Assembly (NCBI RefSeq): GCF_002370355.1
Contig: NZ_AP017929.1
Span: 1 to 64,000 of the forward strand
Length of the DNA: 64,000 nucleotides
Direction: 5' to 3'
Source: Latilactobacillus sakei subsp. sakei DSM 20017 = JCM 1157
GTDB lineage: Bacteria; Bacillota; Bacilli; Lactobacillales; Lactobacillaceae
The number at the start of each line of letters is the position of its first letter. The first letter of the stretch is position 1. Made by a program: the position numbers and the translations under genes. The notes beneath the pieces are model-generated. The model did not search any database. It saw only the letters and a list, made by a program, of their open reading frames with translations, and had not been told where the DNA came from. Positions 24,819-37,249 of the stretch are shown in pieces.

Positions 24819-25676
24819 TTACCATAGAAAATCGATCACCGTTTTATTAACAGCCTCGTTTTCATGTAGCTGACTATGTTGTGCTTTACGTCCCTTAAAT
24901 TCAACCTCACGATATGATTTAGCCCTTGGCGCCACTAAATATCGTAACGATTGCGAAGAGACATTGCTGACGCGTCCGTCAGAATCACTACCATCGGATA
25001 GGTCCCCATAAACATTTAAGAATTGAACCTGATTTTTTGGCAATCTATGCCTTAATCCCATTAATTGCCGATAAGTAGCGTTAATCTGCTGCGGGCGACC
25101 ATCTTTAGCTAAATGATTTTGATTAGCACGATCATCCATTCCGATAATACCAGCATAATGACCTGCAATTGAAACAAATTTAGCTAACTGCGGCATTTTT
25201 TTGTTTTGGGCATTATTGGCTAGGTAGAAGGCTAACGTTAAATTGCCCATCGAGTGAGCGACAACATTGAACTGCTTAAAATGATGTTGTCGATTGACCG
25301 CAATCAATACCCGTTTAAACCATTCACCATTTTGCCGATAATTCGGATTCCGATTATTTTTATAAATAACCTGAATAATGGGCCGGGTAGTACTATCTGT
25401 CCAATGTCCCTCTAACGCAACTTGTCCAGTACGACTGACAATTGCCGTTAACACTTTAGTCGCTCTGCCCCGCTCTTCTGCGGCCTCAATCATGCTATCG
25501 CTAGAGCGACCGGAACCACCATACCCATGTAAATAAAAGGTCGGTGCGCTGTCACGAACACGATTAGCCTGCTGTCGTGCTTGATTTGAACGCTGATTAA
25601 TCAGTAATATGCTTAAAATAATGACCAGTAAAAAACCACCGCTAAGTAAAAAGCCCCACTTCTTCATCTTGATCAC
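24819..25676 (-). CDS. Alpha/beta hydrolase of the DUF915 family, membrane-anchored
   Basis: 285 aa. Residues 7-27 form an uncleaved-type signal anchor, so the domain is extracellular. The fold is alpha/beta hydrolase: oxyanion segment FYLHGYGGSGRS (about 48-59), nucleophile Ser in VVAHSMGNL, a later Asp region (NVYGDLSDGSDSDGRVS) and a terminal His in QHSQLHEN. DUF915 proteins are common in lactobacilli; the natural substrate is unknown. Standalone gene between mleR and the tRNA cluster. Confidence 0.85.
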   Translation of the reverse strand: MIKMKKWGFLLSGGFLLVIILSILLINQRSNQARQQANRVRDSAPTFYLHGYGGSGRSSDSMIEAAEERGRATKVLTAIVSRTGQVALEGHWTDSTTRPIIQVIYKNNRNPNYRQNGEWFKRVLIAVNRQHHFKQFNVVAHSMGNLTLAFYLANNAQNKKMPQLAKFVSIAGHYAGIIGMDDRANQNHLAKDGRPQQINATYRQLMGLRHRLPKNQVQFLNVYGDLSDGSDSDGRVSNVSSQSLRYLVAPRAKSYREVEFKGRKAQHSQLHENEAVNKTVIDFLW

Positions 25677-25751
25677 CCTTTTGATGTGCTTAGTATATCC
25701 CTATCGTATCACACCACTTTCATACACGACAATAACTTATTTTTAGACAAC

Positions 25752-25780
25752 AAAAAAGCCCTATTACTAGGGCTTTTAAA
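25752..25780 (-). terminator. Terminator of the rRNA-tRNA operon
   Basis: AAAAGCCCTATTACTAGGGCTTTT hairpin after the last tRNA, with a T-run on the minus strand. It closes a unit starting near 33.7 kb. Confidence 0.85.
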
Positions 25781-25800
25781 ACTTGTATAATAATCCATTA

Positions 25801-25884
25801 TACCGGTGATCGGGGTCGAACCGATACTTCCGTGAGGAAACGGGATTTTGAATCCCGCGCGTCTGCCAATTCCGCCACACCGGC
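25801..25884 (-). tRNA. tRNA-Leu (CAA)
   Basis: Cloverleaf with long variable arm; anticodon CAA; acceptor GCCGGTG with a G-U first pair. CCA is not encoded. Last of 27 tRNAs after the 5S gene. Confidence 0.9.
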
Positions 25885-25921
25885 ATCTTACAGAACGTTT
25901 AAGGTTAGCGCCTAAACGCAA

Positions 25922-25992
<71 letters not shown>

Positions 25993-26019
25993 ATAAAAGA
26001 ACAAATCCTGTCCTTGAAA

Positions 26020-26091
26020 TTGGGCTAGCTGGATTCGAACCAACGCATGACAGGATCAAAACCTGTTGCCTTACCGCTTGGCCATAGCCCA
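26020..26091 (-). tRNA. tRNA-Gln (TTG)
   Basis: Cloverleaf with anticodon TTG; acceptor TGGGCTA/TAGCCCA. Confidence 0.92.
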
Positions 26092-26100
26092 ATAATAAAA

Positions 26101-26174
26101 GGCGGTATGTGGGAATCGAACCCACGTGTGTCGGATCCACAAACCGATGTGTTAACCACTTCACCAATACCGCC
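26101..26174 (-). tRNA. tRNA-His (GTG)
   Basis: Anticodon GTG; the extra G at -1 pairs with C73, the His identity element. Confidence 0.92.
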
Positions 26175-26232
26175 ATTATTAACATGAATAATTATACCAT
26201 AGTTGCAATGTTTATGCAACATATAATATAAA

Positions 26233-26303
26233 CAGGGATAGTAGGAATTGAACCCACACTGACGGTTTTGGAGACCGTAGTTCTACCTTTAAACTATATC
26301 CCT
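26233..26303 (-). tRNA. tRNA-Trp (CCA)
   Basis: Anticodon CCA; G73 discriminator; acceptor AGGGATA/TATCCCT. Confidence 0.92.
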
Positions 26304-26310
26304 ATAAATA

Positions 26311-26391
26311 TGGAGGAGAGTGGATTCGAACCACCGAACCCGAAGGAGCGGATTTACAGTCCGCCGCGTTTAGCCACTTCGCTACTCCTCC
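26311..26391 (-). tRNA. tRNA-Tyr (GTA)
   Basis: Anticodon GTA with the long variable arm expected of bacterial tRNA-Tyr. Confidence 0.92.
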
Positions 26392-26396
26392 AAAAA

Positions 26397-26469
26397 TGGC
26401 GCAGGACAGAATCGAACTGCCGACACATGGAGCTTCAATCCATTGCTCTACCAACTGAGCTACTGAGCC
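26397..26469 (-). tRNA. tRNA-Phe (GAA), copy 1
   Basis: Anticodon GAA. The acceptor stem GGCTCAG/CTGCGCC has a U-C mismatch at position 4-69, shared with copy 2. Part of a duplicated Phe-Asp-fMet block. Confidence 0.92.
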
Positions 26470-26478
26470 ATTTTGAAA

Positions 26479-26552
26479 CGGTCACAACGGGACTCGAACC
26501 CGTGATCTCCTGCGTGACAGGCAGGCGTCCTAACCAGCTAGACCATGCGACC
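26479..26552 (-). tRNA. tRNA-Asp (GTC), copy 1
   Basis: Anticodon GTC; G73; part of the duplicated block. Confidence 0.92.
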
Positions 26553-26555
26553 AAA

Positions 26556-26629
<74 letters not shown>

Positions 26630-26638
26630 ATAATATAA

Positions 26639-26729
26639 AGGAGAATGAGAGATTCGAACTCTCGCGTGGGCAGAACCCACCTGACGGTTTTCAAGACCGT
26701 TCCCTTCAGCCAGACTTGGGTAATTCTCC
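26639..26729 (-). tRNA. tRNA-Ser (TGA)
   Basis: Anticodon TGA, long variable arm; acceptor GGAGAAT/ATTCTCC. Confidence 0.92.
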
Positions 26730-26759
26730 ATAAAAACTATAAATGTAACAATGTTACAA

Positions 26760-26831
26760 TGACCCGTACGGGATTTGAACCCATGATACCGCCGTGAAAG
26801 GGCGGTGTCTTAACCACTTGACCAACGGGCC
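26760..26831 (-). tRNA. tRNA-Glu (TTC)
   Basis: Anticodon TTC in stem CCGCC/GGCGG; acceptor GGCCCGT with one G-U pair. Confidence 0.92.
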
Positions 26832-26839
26832 ATACAAAA

Positions 26840-26927
26840 CGGAGAAGGAGGGATTTGAACCCTCGCGCCAGTTTCCCGACCTACACCCTTAGCAGGGGCG
26901 CCTCTTCAGCCACTTGAGTACTTCTCC
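26840..26927 (-). tRNA. tRNA-Ser (GCT)
   Basis: Anticodon GCT, long variable arm, G73. Confidence 0.92.
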
Positions 26928-26941
26928 AAATATTTAGATAA

Positions 26942-27015
<74 letters not shown>

Positions 27016-27021
27016 ATGAAA

Positions 27022-27092
27022 AGCGGGTGACGAGAATCGGACTCGCGACAACAGCTTGGAAGGCTGTGGTTTTACCACTAAACTACACCCGC
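27022..27092 (-). tRNA. tRNA-Gly (TCC)
   Basis: Anticodon TCC; acceptor GCGGGTG/CACCCGC; U73. Confidence 0.92.
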
Positions 27093-27104
27093 ATATTCAT
27101 GATA

Positions 27105-27177
27105 TGGCGCAGGACAGAATCGAACTGCCGACACATGGAGCTTCAATCCATTGCTCTACCAACTGAGCTACTGAGCC
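27105..27177 (-). tRNA. tRNA-Phe (GAA), copy 2
   Basis: Identical to copy 1 including the U4-C69 mismatch. Confidence 0.92.
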
Positions 27178-27184
27178 ATTTAAA

Positions 27185-27258
27185 CGGTCACAACGGGACT
27201 CGAACCCGTGATCTCCTGCGTGACAGGCAGGCGTCCTAACCAGCTAGACCATGCGACC
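27185..27258 (-). tRNA. tRNA-Asp (GTC), copy 2
   Basis: Identical to copy 1. Confidence 0.92.
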
Positions 27259-27260
27259 AA

Positions 27261-27334
<74 letters not shown>

Positions 27335-27379
27335 ATAATATAAAAATATTATAACCACCTACAAAATCTCACCAAACGA

Positions 27380-27453
27380 TGGACCTTGTAGGACTCGAAC
27401 CTACGACCGGGCGGTTATGAGCCGTCTGCTCTAACCAACTGAGCTAAAGGTCC
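27380..27453 (-). tRNA. tRNA-Ile2 (CAT, lysidine type)
   Basis: Anticodon CAT, but the body (GGACCTTTAGCTCAGTTGG start, extended identity with the B. subtilis minor Ile tRNA) indicates the AUA-reading tRNA modified by TilS, not Met. Anticodon stem GACGG/CCGCC holds an A28-C42 mismatch. Confidence 0.85.
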
Positions 27454-27467
27454 AAGTTTTTTGAAAA

Positions 27468-27541
27468 TAGCGGCGAAGGGGATCGAACCCCCGACCTCCC
27501 GGGTATGAACCGGACGCTCTAGCCAGCTGAGCTACACCGCC
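27468..27541 (-). tRNA. tRNA-Met (CAT), elongator
   Basis: Anticodon CAT; the body matches the elongator Met of Bacilli; acceptor GGCGGTG/CGCCGCT. Confidence 0.88.
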
Positions 27542-27579
27542 AAAAAACTTAAATTTATAACATGTAACTTACGTTACAA

Positions 27580-27653
27580 TCGGGAAAACAGGATTCGAAC
27601 CTGCGACCCCCTGGTCCCAAACCAGGTGCTCTACCAAGCTGAGCTATTTCCCG
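27580..27653 (-). tRNA. tRNA-Pro (TGG)
   Basis: Anticodon TGG in stem CTGGT/ACCAG; acceptor CGGGAAA/TTTCCCG. Confidence 0.92.
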
Positions 27654-27658
27654 TTATA

Positions 27659-27732
27659 TGCACCCAGTAGGAGTCGAACCTACAACCTTCTGATTCGTAG
27701 TCAGACACTCTATCCAGTTGCGCTATGGGTGC
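27659..27732 (-). tRNA. tRNA-Arg (ACG)
   Basis: Anticodon ACG (inosine at the wobble position expected); acceptor GCACCCA. Confidence 0.92.
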
Positions 27733-27746
27733 ATTTTTCATTATGA

Positions 27747-27832
27747 TGCCGAGGACCGGAATCGAACCGGTACGGTAGTCACCTACCGCGGGATTTTAAG
27801 TCCCGTGCGTCTGCCAGTTCCGCCACCCCGGC
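27747..27832 (-). tRNA. tRNA-Leu (TAA)
   Basis: Anticodon TAA, long variable arm, A73. Confidence 0.92.
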
Positions 27833-27846
27833 TTAATCATAATGAA

Positions 27847-27918
27847 AGCGGAAGACGGGATTCGAACCCGCGACCCCCACCATGGCAAGGTGATGTTCTA
27901 CCACTGAACTACTTCCGC
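27847..27918 (-). tRNA. tRNA-Gly (GCC)
   Basis: Anticodon GCC; acceptor GCGGAAG/CTTCCGC. Confidence 0.92.
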
Positions 27919-27925
27919 ATCTTAA

Positions 27926-27998
27926 TGCCGACTAGACGATTCGAACGCCCGACCCTCTGATTACAAATCAGATGCTCTACCAACTGAGCTAAGTCGGC
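27926..27998 (-). tRNA. tRNA-Thr (TGT)
   Basis: Anticodon TGT; the T-stem contains two G-U pairs. Confidence 0.9.
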
Positions 27999-28033
27999 AT
28001 AATAAGATAACTTTCATTGAATATTCAATTGAA

Positions 28034-28117
28034 TGCGGGTGAAGGGACTTGAACCCCCACGTCTATATAGACACTAGAACCTAAATCTAGCGCGTCTGCC
28101 AATTCCGCCACACCCGC
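28034..28117 (-). tRNA. tRNA-Leu (TAG)
   Basis: Anticodon TAG, long variable arm. The third leucine isoacceptor of the cluster. Confidence 0.92.
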
Positions 28118-28140
28118 ATTTTGGCGTGTAACTTGGCCGA

Positions 28141-28213
28141 TGAGTCGTGACAGGCTCGAACTGTCGACCCTCTGATTAAAAGTCAGATGCTCTACCAACT
28201 GAGCTAACGACTC
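28141..28213 (-). tRNA. tRNA-Lys (TTT)
   Basis: Anticodon TTT; acceptor GAGTCGT/ACGACTC. Confidence 0.92.
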
Positions 28214-28215
28214 AA

Positions 28216-28288
28216 TGGAGGTTACAGGGCTCGAACCTGTGACCCTCTGCTTGTAAGGCAGACGCTCTCCCAACTGAGCTAAACCTCC
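28216..28288 (-). tRNA. tRNA-Val (TAC)
   Basis: Anticodon TAC. First tRNA after 5S rRNA, 11 bases from it. Confidence 0.92.
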
Positions 28289-28299
28289 ATTAAATATAG

Positions 28300-28416
28300 C
28301 GTGGCAACGTCCTATCCTCGCAGGTAGTTTCCCACCAACTACTATCGGCGCTAAGAAGCTTAACTACTGTGTTCGACATGGGAACAGGTGTATCCTTCTT
28401 GCTATCGCCACCACAC
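28300..28416 (-). rRNA. rrf: 5S ribosomal RNA
   Basis: About 117 bases beginning TGTGGTGGCGATAGCAAGAA on the minus strand, with matching 3' end GCCAC. Conserved 5S elements (GAACACAG region, CCCATG) are present. It lies between 23S and the tRNA cluster. Confidence 0.95.
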
Positions 28417-28452
28417 TATTTGTGCTTGCGCACTGAGAAGAACTTCGTTCTC

Positions 28453-28504
28453 TCAAAACTGCATAATAAGTAATATTTTCATTTCAAAAGCCAAACATTG
28501 CACC
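28453..28504 (-). other. 3' half of the pre-23S processing stem
   Basis: AAAACTGCATAATAAGTAAT (from about 28455) is complementary to the region near 31535-31567 upstream of 23S, forming the long helix cut by RNase III-type enzymes. Confidence 0.7.
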
Positions 28505-31424
<2,920 letters not shown>

Positions 31425-31596
31425 TATCTTTACCTACGGTAAAGGGTTATTATTTGAGTTTAGCGATATGAACTAATTCATATTTCTATTATTAAAAAAC
31501 TCTTTAAAACGCAATGTTTTTCTCGGCTTTTAAAACTAATATATTACTTATTATCCAGTTTTCAAAGAACAAAGTTACGATGACTATTGTCATCAA

Positions 31597-31669
31597 TGGA
31601 GGATAACGGGATCGAACCGATGACCTCCTGCGTGCAAAGCAGGCGCTCTCCCAGCTGAGCTAATCCCCC
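31597..31669 (-). tRNA. tRNA-Ala (TGC) in the 16S-23S spacer
   Basis: Anticodon TGC; acceptor GGGGGAT/ATCCTCC with one G-U pair. It and the Ile tRNA are the usual spacer pair. Confidence 0.94.
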
Positions 31670-31695
31670 ATAATGAAACTATTAAATTGGTACAA

Positions 31696-31769
<74 letters not shown>

Positions 31770-31802
31770 AAAAACGTCCTTAATGATGAGAGTAGACCTC
31801 TC

Positions 31803-31826
31803 AAAACTAAACAAAGTTTTGATTTC
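31803..31826 (-). other. 3' half of the pre-16S processing stem
   Basis: AAAACTAAACAAAGTTTTGA is complementary (one mismatch) to the stretch at 33535-33557 upstream of 16S, forming the pre-16S processing helix. Confidence 0.75.
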
Positions 31827-31853
31827 GCAAATGTACAAGGTTTTCCGTATTAT

Positions 31854-33437
<1,584 letters not shown>

Positions 33438-33534
33438 TTTGTAGCTCTTGTTTTGTTACTTAATTTATTTGCTAGCGAAATTGACTTCGCAAATATGTTG
33501 TGCCCCGAAGGGCGACCCTACACATTTGGTTTAT

Positions 33535-33558
33535 CAAAACTTTGTTCAGTTTTCAAAG
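33535..33558 (-). other. 5' half of the pre-16S processing stem
   Basis: ATCAAAACTTTGTTCAGTTT pairs with 31803-31826. The 33438-33826 gap otherwise holds the rRNA leader, two promoters and the terminator of the upstream gene; no gene is seen. Confidence 0.75.
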
Positions 33559-33584
33559 ATCTACTGTGTTGAAACAGCTTAATT

Positions 33585-33614
33585 AATATATCATCTTTCG
33601 TACTAACTTGTCAA
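33585..33614 (-). promoter_or_regulatory. rRNA promoter P2
   Basis: Minus-strand TTGACA (33609-33614), 18-base spacer, TATATT (33585-33590). A/T-rich upstream sequence resembles an UP element. Confidence 0.85.
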
Positions 33615-33713
33615 GAACTTTTTTTAAATATTTTTTGAATAAATATTCAAAACTTTTAAATTCGATGACGTCGTTTTTGATGATTATCAATTGCCTCGCT
33701 GACAACATAGACT

Positions 33714-33742
33714 ACTATACCAACATTCCAATATATCGTCAA
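33714..33742 (-). promoter_or_regulatory. rRNA promoter P1
   Basis: Minus-strand TTGACG (33737-33742), 17-base spacer, TATAGT (33714-33719); the same as the copy at 156-184. Confidence 0.85.
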
Positions 33743-33782
33743 GCATTTATTTACATTTTTTTGAATAAAAATGTAAAAAGTT

Positions 33783-33824
33783 ATAAAAACGGACATTTTT
33801 GAATAGATATGCAGTGATTGTCCG
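33783..33824 (-). terminator. Terminator after the 128-aa gene
   Basis: CGGACA / TGTCCG stem with a 23-base loop and TTTTT on the minus strand, separating the upstream genes from the rRNA promoters. Confidence 0.6.
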
Positions 33825-33826
33825 AA

Positions 33827-34213
33827 TTAATTTAGGTGTGGAACGCCTGTTACTTCCAGTTTATCAAGCAATTCCGTGATTTCACTAGGATTTGCGAACT
33901 GATAGCCCGATTCTGCAATTATTTGCAATTGTTCGTCATAGAATTCGGCCGGATGTTCACTCCATTGAAAGACAAAAAACGAAACATTCTCACCTTCAAG
34001 GTTAATATTAGCTAAATTAATCAATCTTAGCTCATTAACATCAATTTTAATCGTCGCTTTAATGGCATTTAAAACTGCAGCTAATGGTGTTTGATCCGAA
34101 TTTTTATGTGTTGATAACATTTTATAATCCGTATCGGCTTGTTTTTGCACTAAAAAATCATATTGACCTTGCTTTGTCTTGTACATGATTGTTCCTGCTA
34201 CTTTAGCACTCAT
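33827..34213 (-). CDS. Hypothetical 128-aa protein (possible Nudix-like fold)
   Basis: Soluble acidic protein starting directly after the cvfD stop, with its ribosome site (AAGGGG) inside the end of cvfD, so translation is coupled. The alternating beta pattern at the N-terminus (VAGTIMYKTKQGQYDFLVQK) and the later LINLANINLEGENVSFFVFQW resemble Nudix hydrolase strands. However, the GX5EX7REUXEEXGU Nudix box is absent, so catalytic activity of that type is unlikely. It may be a degenerate Nudix-like binding protein. I do not recognise a named family. Confidence 0.65.
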   Translation of the reverse strand: MSAKVAGTIMYKTKQGQYDFLVQKQADTDYKMLSTHKNSDQTPLAAVLNAIKATIKIDVNELRLINLANINLEGENVSFFVFQWSEHPAEFYDEQLQIIAESGYQFANPSEITELLDKLEVTGVPHLN

Positions 34214-34591
34214 CTATTTACCCCTTTGGTTTAATTCTTCAATTGCCGCTTTAGTCCATCCCGGTAATCGCTCCGCAATCGGTGCAAAACCTGTTTGAAT
34301 CCGACGGTTAGTCCAGTAATGCTTCTTTGCTCGTTGTGGTAGTAGATCCTGTGCCTTATGAAGTGCACGTAATGACAAACTAATCTTATGCGTGTATTCA
34401 TCAACATCTAACACTAATACCTCTAATTGCTGTCCTACTGTAAATTGCTCGTCTAGCGCCTTCACAAAACCATGACCGCACTCTGAGATATGAATCAAGC
34501 CTTGAACTGATTCATCTAATGCCACAAAGACACCATACGGTTGAATTCCTGTTACGGTGCCTGTCACTTTTTGTCCAATTCGATAAACCAT
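34214..34591 (-). CDS. cvfD: S1-domain RNA-binding protein of the CvfD/GSP13 family
   Basis: 125 aa from the ATG at 34591 (GGAGGACA ribosome site; a TTG four codons upstream is not used). A single S1 domain spans residues 2-75: GQKVTGTVTGIQPYGVFVAL and GLIHISECG are the OB-fold signatures. The basic C-terminal tail (RAKKHYWTNRRIQTGF) is typical of CvfD / YugI / general stress protein 13, which bind ribosomes or mRNA and affect stress and virulence regulation. Co-transcribed with the 128-aa gene. Confidence 0.85.
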   Translation of the reverse strand: MVYRIGQKVTGTVTGIQPYGVFVALDESVQGLIHISECGHGFVKALDEQFTVGQQLEVLVLDVDEYTHKISLSLRALHKAQDLLPQRAKKHYWTNRRIQTGFAPIAERLPGWTKAAIEELNQRGK

Positions 34592-34695
34592 ATTGTCCTC
34601 CAACTTTAATTATCCTATCTATTCTAATCCTTGTCCTTGGTAAAAGGCAAGCCATCTGAAACAACCTACCCTATCTTTATAAAAAACCAATAAAA

Positions 34696-34725
34696 AATAC
34701 CCAGTTTACGAATCAACTGGGTATC
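34696..34725. terminator. Terminator after the cyclophilin gene
   Basis: ATACCCAGTTTACGAATCAA, then CTGGGTAT; hairpin with an A-run on the left that becomes a T-run on the minus strand. Confidence 0.8.
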
Positions 34726-34738
34726 ACGATTATCATTT

Positions 34739-35323
34739 TTAGTGTTTGATTGAAATGTGATTGATAACCACTGGATCAACAGGTTTGTCTTGCATCCCTG
34801 TTTCAACAGCATTAATTTCATTAACAACGTCCATACCACTTAAAACTTGGCCAAAGACAGTATGTTTGTGATCTAACCAAGGTGTACCACCTTTTTCGTA
34901 AGCTGCAATCACTTCTTCAGGATAGCCAGCACCAGGCATTTGAGACATCATGCTTGGGTTGATGTGTTCATTAGTCACGATAAAGAATTGGCTACCATTT
35001 GTATTAGGACCAGCATTAGCCATCGATAAAGCACCATTTAAGTTGAAAAGTTCTTGGCTAAATTCATCACCAAAAGCTTGGCCCCATAAACTTTCGCCAC
35101 CCATACCTGTACCTGTAGGATCGCCACCTTGAATCATGAAGTCGTTAATTACTCGATGGAAGACGATACCGTCATAGTAATCTTTTTCAGCTAAGCCGAT
35201 GAAGTTTTCAACCGTCTTAGGCGCTTGTTCTGGGAATAGCGCAACAGTGAATTCACCATGGTTGGTGTCAAAAGTTGCTGTTGGTCCTGCAAAGTTTTCT
35301 AAATCTAATTGTGGAAATGTCAT
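34739..35323 (-). CDS. ppiB: Peptidyl-prolyl cis-trans isomerase, cyclophilin type
   Basis: 194-aa cytosolic cyclophilin. YDGIVFHRVINDFMIQGGD (catalytic Arg and Phe region), NTNGSQFFIVT and HTVFGQVLSGMDVV are diagnostic. An insertion of about 25 residues (PSMMSQMPGAGYPEEVIAAY) between the substrate loops is characteristic of the Lactobacillales form. No signal peptide, so it acts on cytosolic proteins. Monocistronic. Confidence 0.94.
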   Translation of the reverse strand: MTFPQLDLENFAGPTATFDTNHGEFTVALFPEQAPKTVENFIGLAEKDYYDGIVFHRVINDFMIQGGDPTGTGMGGESLWGQAFGDEFSQELFNLNGALSMANAGPNTNGSQFFIVTNEHINPSMMSQMPGAGYPEEVIAAYEKGGTPWLDHKHTVFGQVLSGMDVVNEINAVETGMQDKPVDPVVINHISIKH

Positions 35324-35468
35324 GATAGACCTCCTAAATGTTTTTAATTCACAGTATATAATAGCGAATTAATCTAGAAATTACTATTATTATTTCTTTT
35401 TAACATGCTTTCCTAATTTTTTTCTAGTATACTATTTCAGAAGTCTACTATAAGAAGGAAGTTATCCT

Positions 35469-36455
35469 ATGCTTGATCCTAACCATCTTTTTGATATTAC
35501 CGTAATCGGTGGCGGTCCCGTTGGCATGTTTGCTGCTTACTACGCAGGCATGCGTAAAGCCGATGTGCAAATCATCGAGAGCCTCCCTGAACTAGGCGGC
35601 CAAGTCGCAACGCTCTATCCTGAAAAAGAAATCTTCGATGTGGCCGGTTTTAAAGGCATTACTGGTGCTCAGCTCACTGCTAACTTGGCTGAACAATTAG
35701 CCGTCTTTGAACCGACAACCCAATTAGAAACATCTGTTAAGGCCATCCTACCCCAAGAAGACGGGACTTACATCTTAGAAACATCTAAAGGAACGACGCA
35801 TACACGCGGTGTGATTGTTGCCGTCGGAAATGGTGCCTTTACGCCCCGAAAACTAGCCGTTGATTATCAACCTGAATGGGAAAATAACTATATCCACTAC
35901 TTCGCTAAAGAAATGGCACAGTTTAAAGATCAAACCGTAGCCGTTGCTGGTGGTGGCGATTCTGCGATTGATTGGGCCCTCATGCTCGAAAAAGTCGCCA
36001 AACAAGTCTATATCATCCACCGTCGTGATCAGTTCCGGGGTCTGGAAAGCAGTGTCGATGCTTTGATGAACTCTTCTATTCAAATTAAGACACCATTTTT
36101 AATTGACGGTCTCACAGAAGTTGATCATCAACTCGCCCTTTCACTCAATAAAATGAAATCAACCGATCAAGAACAACTGGTTGTCGATAAATTACTCGTC
36201 AACTACGGTTTTATCTCCGATACACGGATTCTCCGTGATTGGGGCTTAACGCTTGATCACCACCAAGTCAGTGTTAACCAACAAATGGCAACCAACTTAC
36301 CAAACGTCTATGCGATTGGCGATATTGCCACTTATCCTGGTAAGGTGAAGTTAATTGCGAGCGGCTTTGGTGAAGCACCGGTTGCCGTGACCGAACTTTT
36401 AACCAAACTCTACCCTGAAAAGCGCCAACCACTTCACAGTACTTCTATTATGTAA
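35469..36455 (+). CDS. Ferredoxin/flavodoxin-NADP reductase, thioredoxin-reductase-like (YumC type)
   Basis: 328-aa FAD/NAD(P) oxidoreductase. FAD loop TVIGGGPVGMFAAYYAG at the N-terminus, NADPH loop VAVAGGGDSAIDWAL in the middle, and YAIGDIATYPGK near the C-terminus for FAD closure. The thioredoxin-reductase CxxC is absent, which places it in the TrxR-like ferredoxin-NADP reductase group. It supplies or removes reducing equivalents via ferredoxin or flavodoxin. Monocistronic, with a strong terminator after it. Confidence 0.9.
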   Translation: MLDPNHLFDITVIGGGPVGMFAAYYAGMRKADVQIIESLPELGGQVATLYPEKEIFDVAGFKGITGAQLTANLAEQLAVFEPTTQLETSVKAILPQEDGTYILETSKGTTHTRGVIVAVGNGAFTPRKLAVDYQPEWENNYIHYFAKEMAQFKDQTVAVAGGGDSAIDWALMLEKVAKQVYIIHRRDQFRGLESSVDALMNSSIQIKTPFLIDGLTEVDHQLALSLNKMKSTDQEQLVVDKLLVNYGFISDTRILRDWGLTLDHHQVSVNQQMATNLPNVYAIGDIATYPGKVKLIASGFGEAPVAVTELLTKLYPEKRQPLHSTSIM

Positions 36456-36458
36456 TTT

Positions 36459-36508
36459 AAAAGCGCACCGTCTGATCTCAAACGAGAATCAGGCGGTGCG
36501 CTTTTTTA
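36459..36508. terminator. Bidirectional terminator
   Basis: AAAAGCGCACCGTCTGAT with near-complement ending GGCGGTGCGCTTTT, between convergent genes. Confidence 0.9.
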
Positions 36509-36509
36509 A

Positions 36510-37163
36510 TTATGATTTAGCTTTTCGGCTCTTTAATTGGCTCTTAACCGCGGTGATGACCATTGGAATTAATGAAACGGCAATAATGCCTAAAACGACC
36601 AATGAGAAATGTTCCTTCACGACTGCGATGTTTCCGAAGAAGTAGCCGGCCCCACAACAAAGGACTACCCACAAGACACTCCCGATAACATCATAACGGA
36701 AGAACTTGCCAAATGACATTTGACTACCACCGGCGACAAATGGGACGAAGGTTCTGATAATTGGCATGAAACGGCCAATGGTAATCGTCTTGCCACCATA
36801 CTTGTTAAAGAAGACCTGGGCCTCTTCAATCTTTTCGGTATTGATAAACTTCCCGAAGAAACGGCTCTTGGTTGCAGCCATCCCAACTCTTTTACCAATT
36901 TGTTCGTTTAAAGAATCCCCCGCAATTGCGGCAACTAAGAATAATGCGGCAAATACCCAGATATTCAAATCATTATCTGTTCGAGCCGCTAAAGCAGCTG
37001 CGGCAAATAATAATGAATCCCCCGGTAGAAACGGTAAGATGACTGCCCCGGTTTCTACAAAAATAATCGCAAACAAGATCACATACGTCCAATTGCCAAA
37101 CTGATTGACAATATTGACCAGATGCGCGTCGATATGTAACACAAAATCAATTAACTGCGTCAT
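36510..37163 (-). CDS. DedA-family membrane protein, probable polyprenyl-phosphate transporter
   Basis: 217-aa DedA/SNARE-associated-Golgi-domain protein with about five spans. ETGAVILPFLPGDSLLFAAG-like start (ETGAVILPFLPGDSL), a re-entrant RFMPIIRTFVPFVAGG motif with the conserved Arg, and IGSVLWV are the family signatures. DedA members (UptA) recycle undecaprenyl phosphate across the membrane for wall and teichoic acid synthesis. A member of the other known family for this step, DUF368, is also in the window (60563-61459). It lies 86 bases after the yun/yut operon on the same strand. Confidence 0.87.
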   Translation of the reverse strand: MTQLIDFVLHIDAHLVNIVNQFGNWTYVILFAIIFVETGAVILPFLPGDSLLFAAAALAARTDNDLNIWVFAALFLVAAIAGDSLNEQIGKRVGMAATKSRFFGKFINTEKIEEAQVFFNKYGGKTITIGRFMPIIRTFVPFVAGGSQMSFGKFFRYDVIGSVLWVVLCCGAGYFFGNIAVVKEHFSLVVLGIIAVSLIPMVITAVKSQLKSRKAKS

Positions 37164-37249
37164 GTTGATACTCCTATATTTTCATTTGTCGGTACTCACT
37201 TTTCTAGCATACCGAATATTAATCCTAAAACAATCATCATTAGAGCTTC

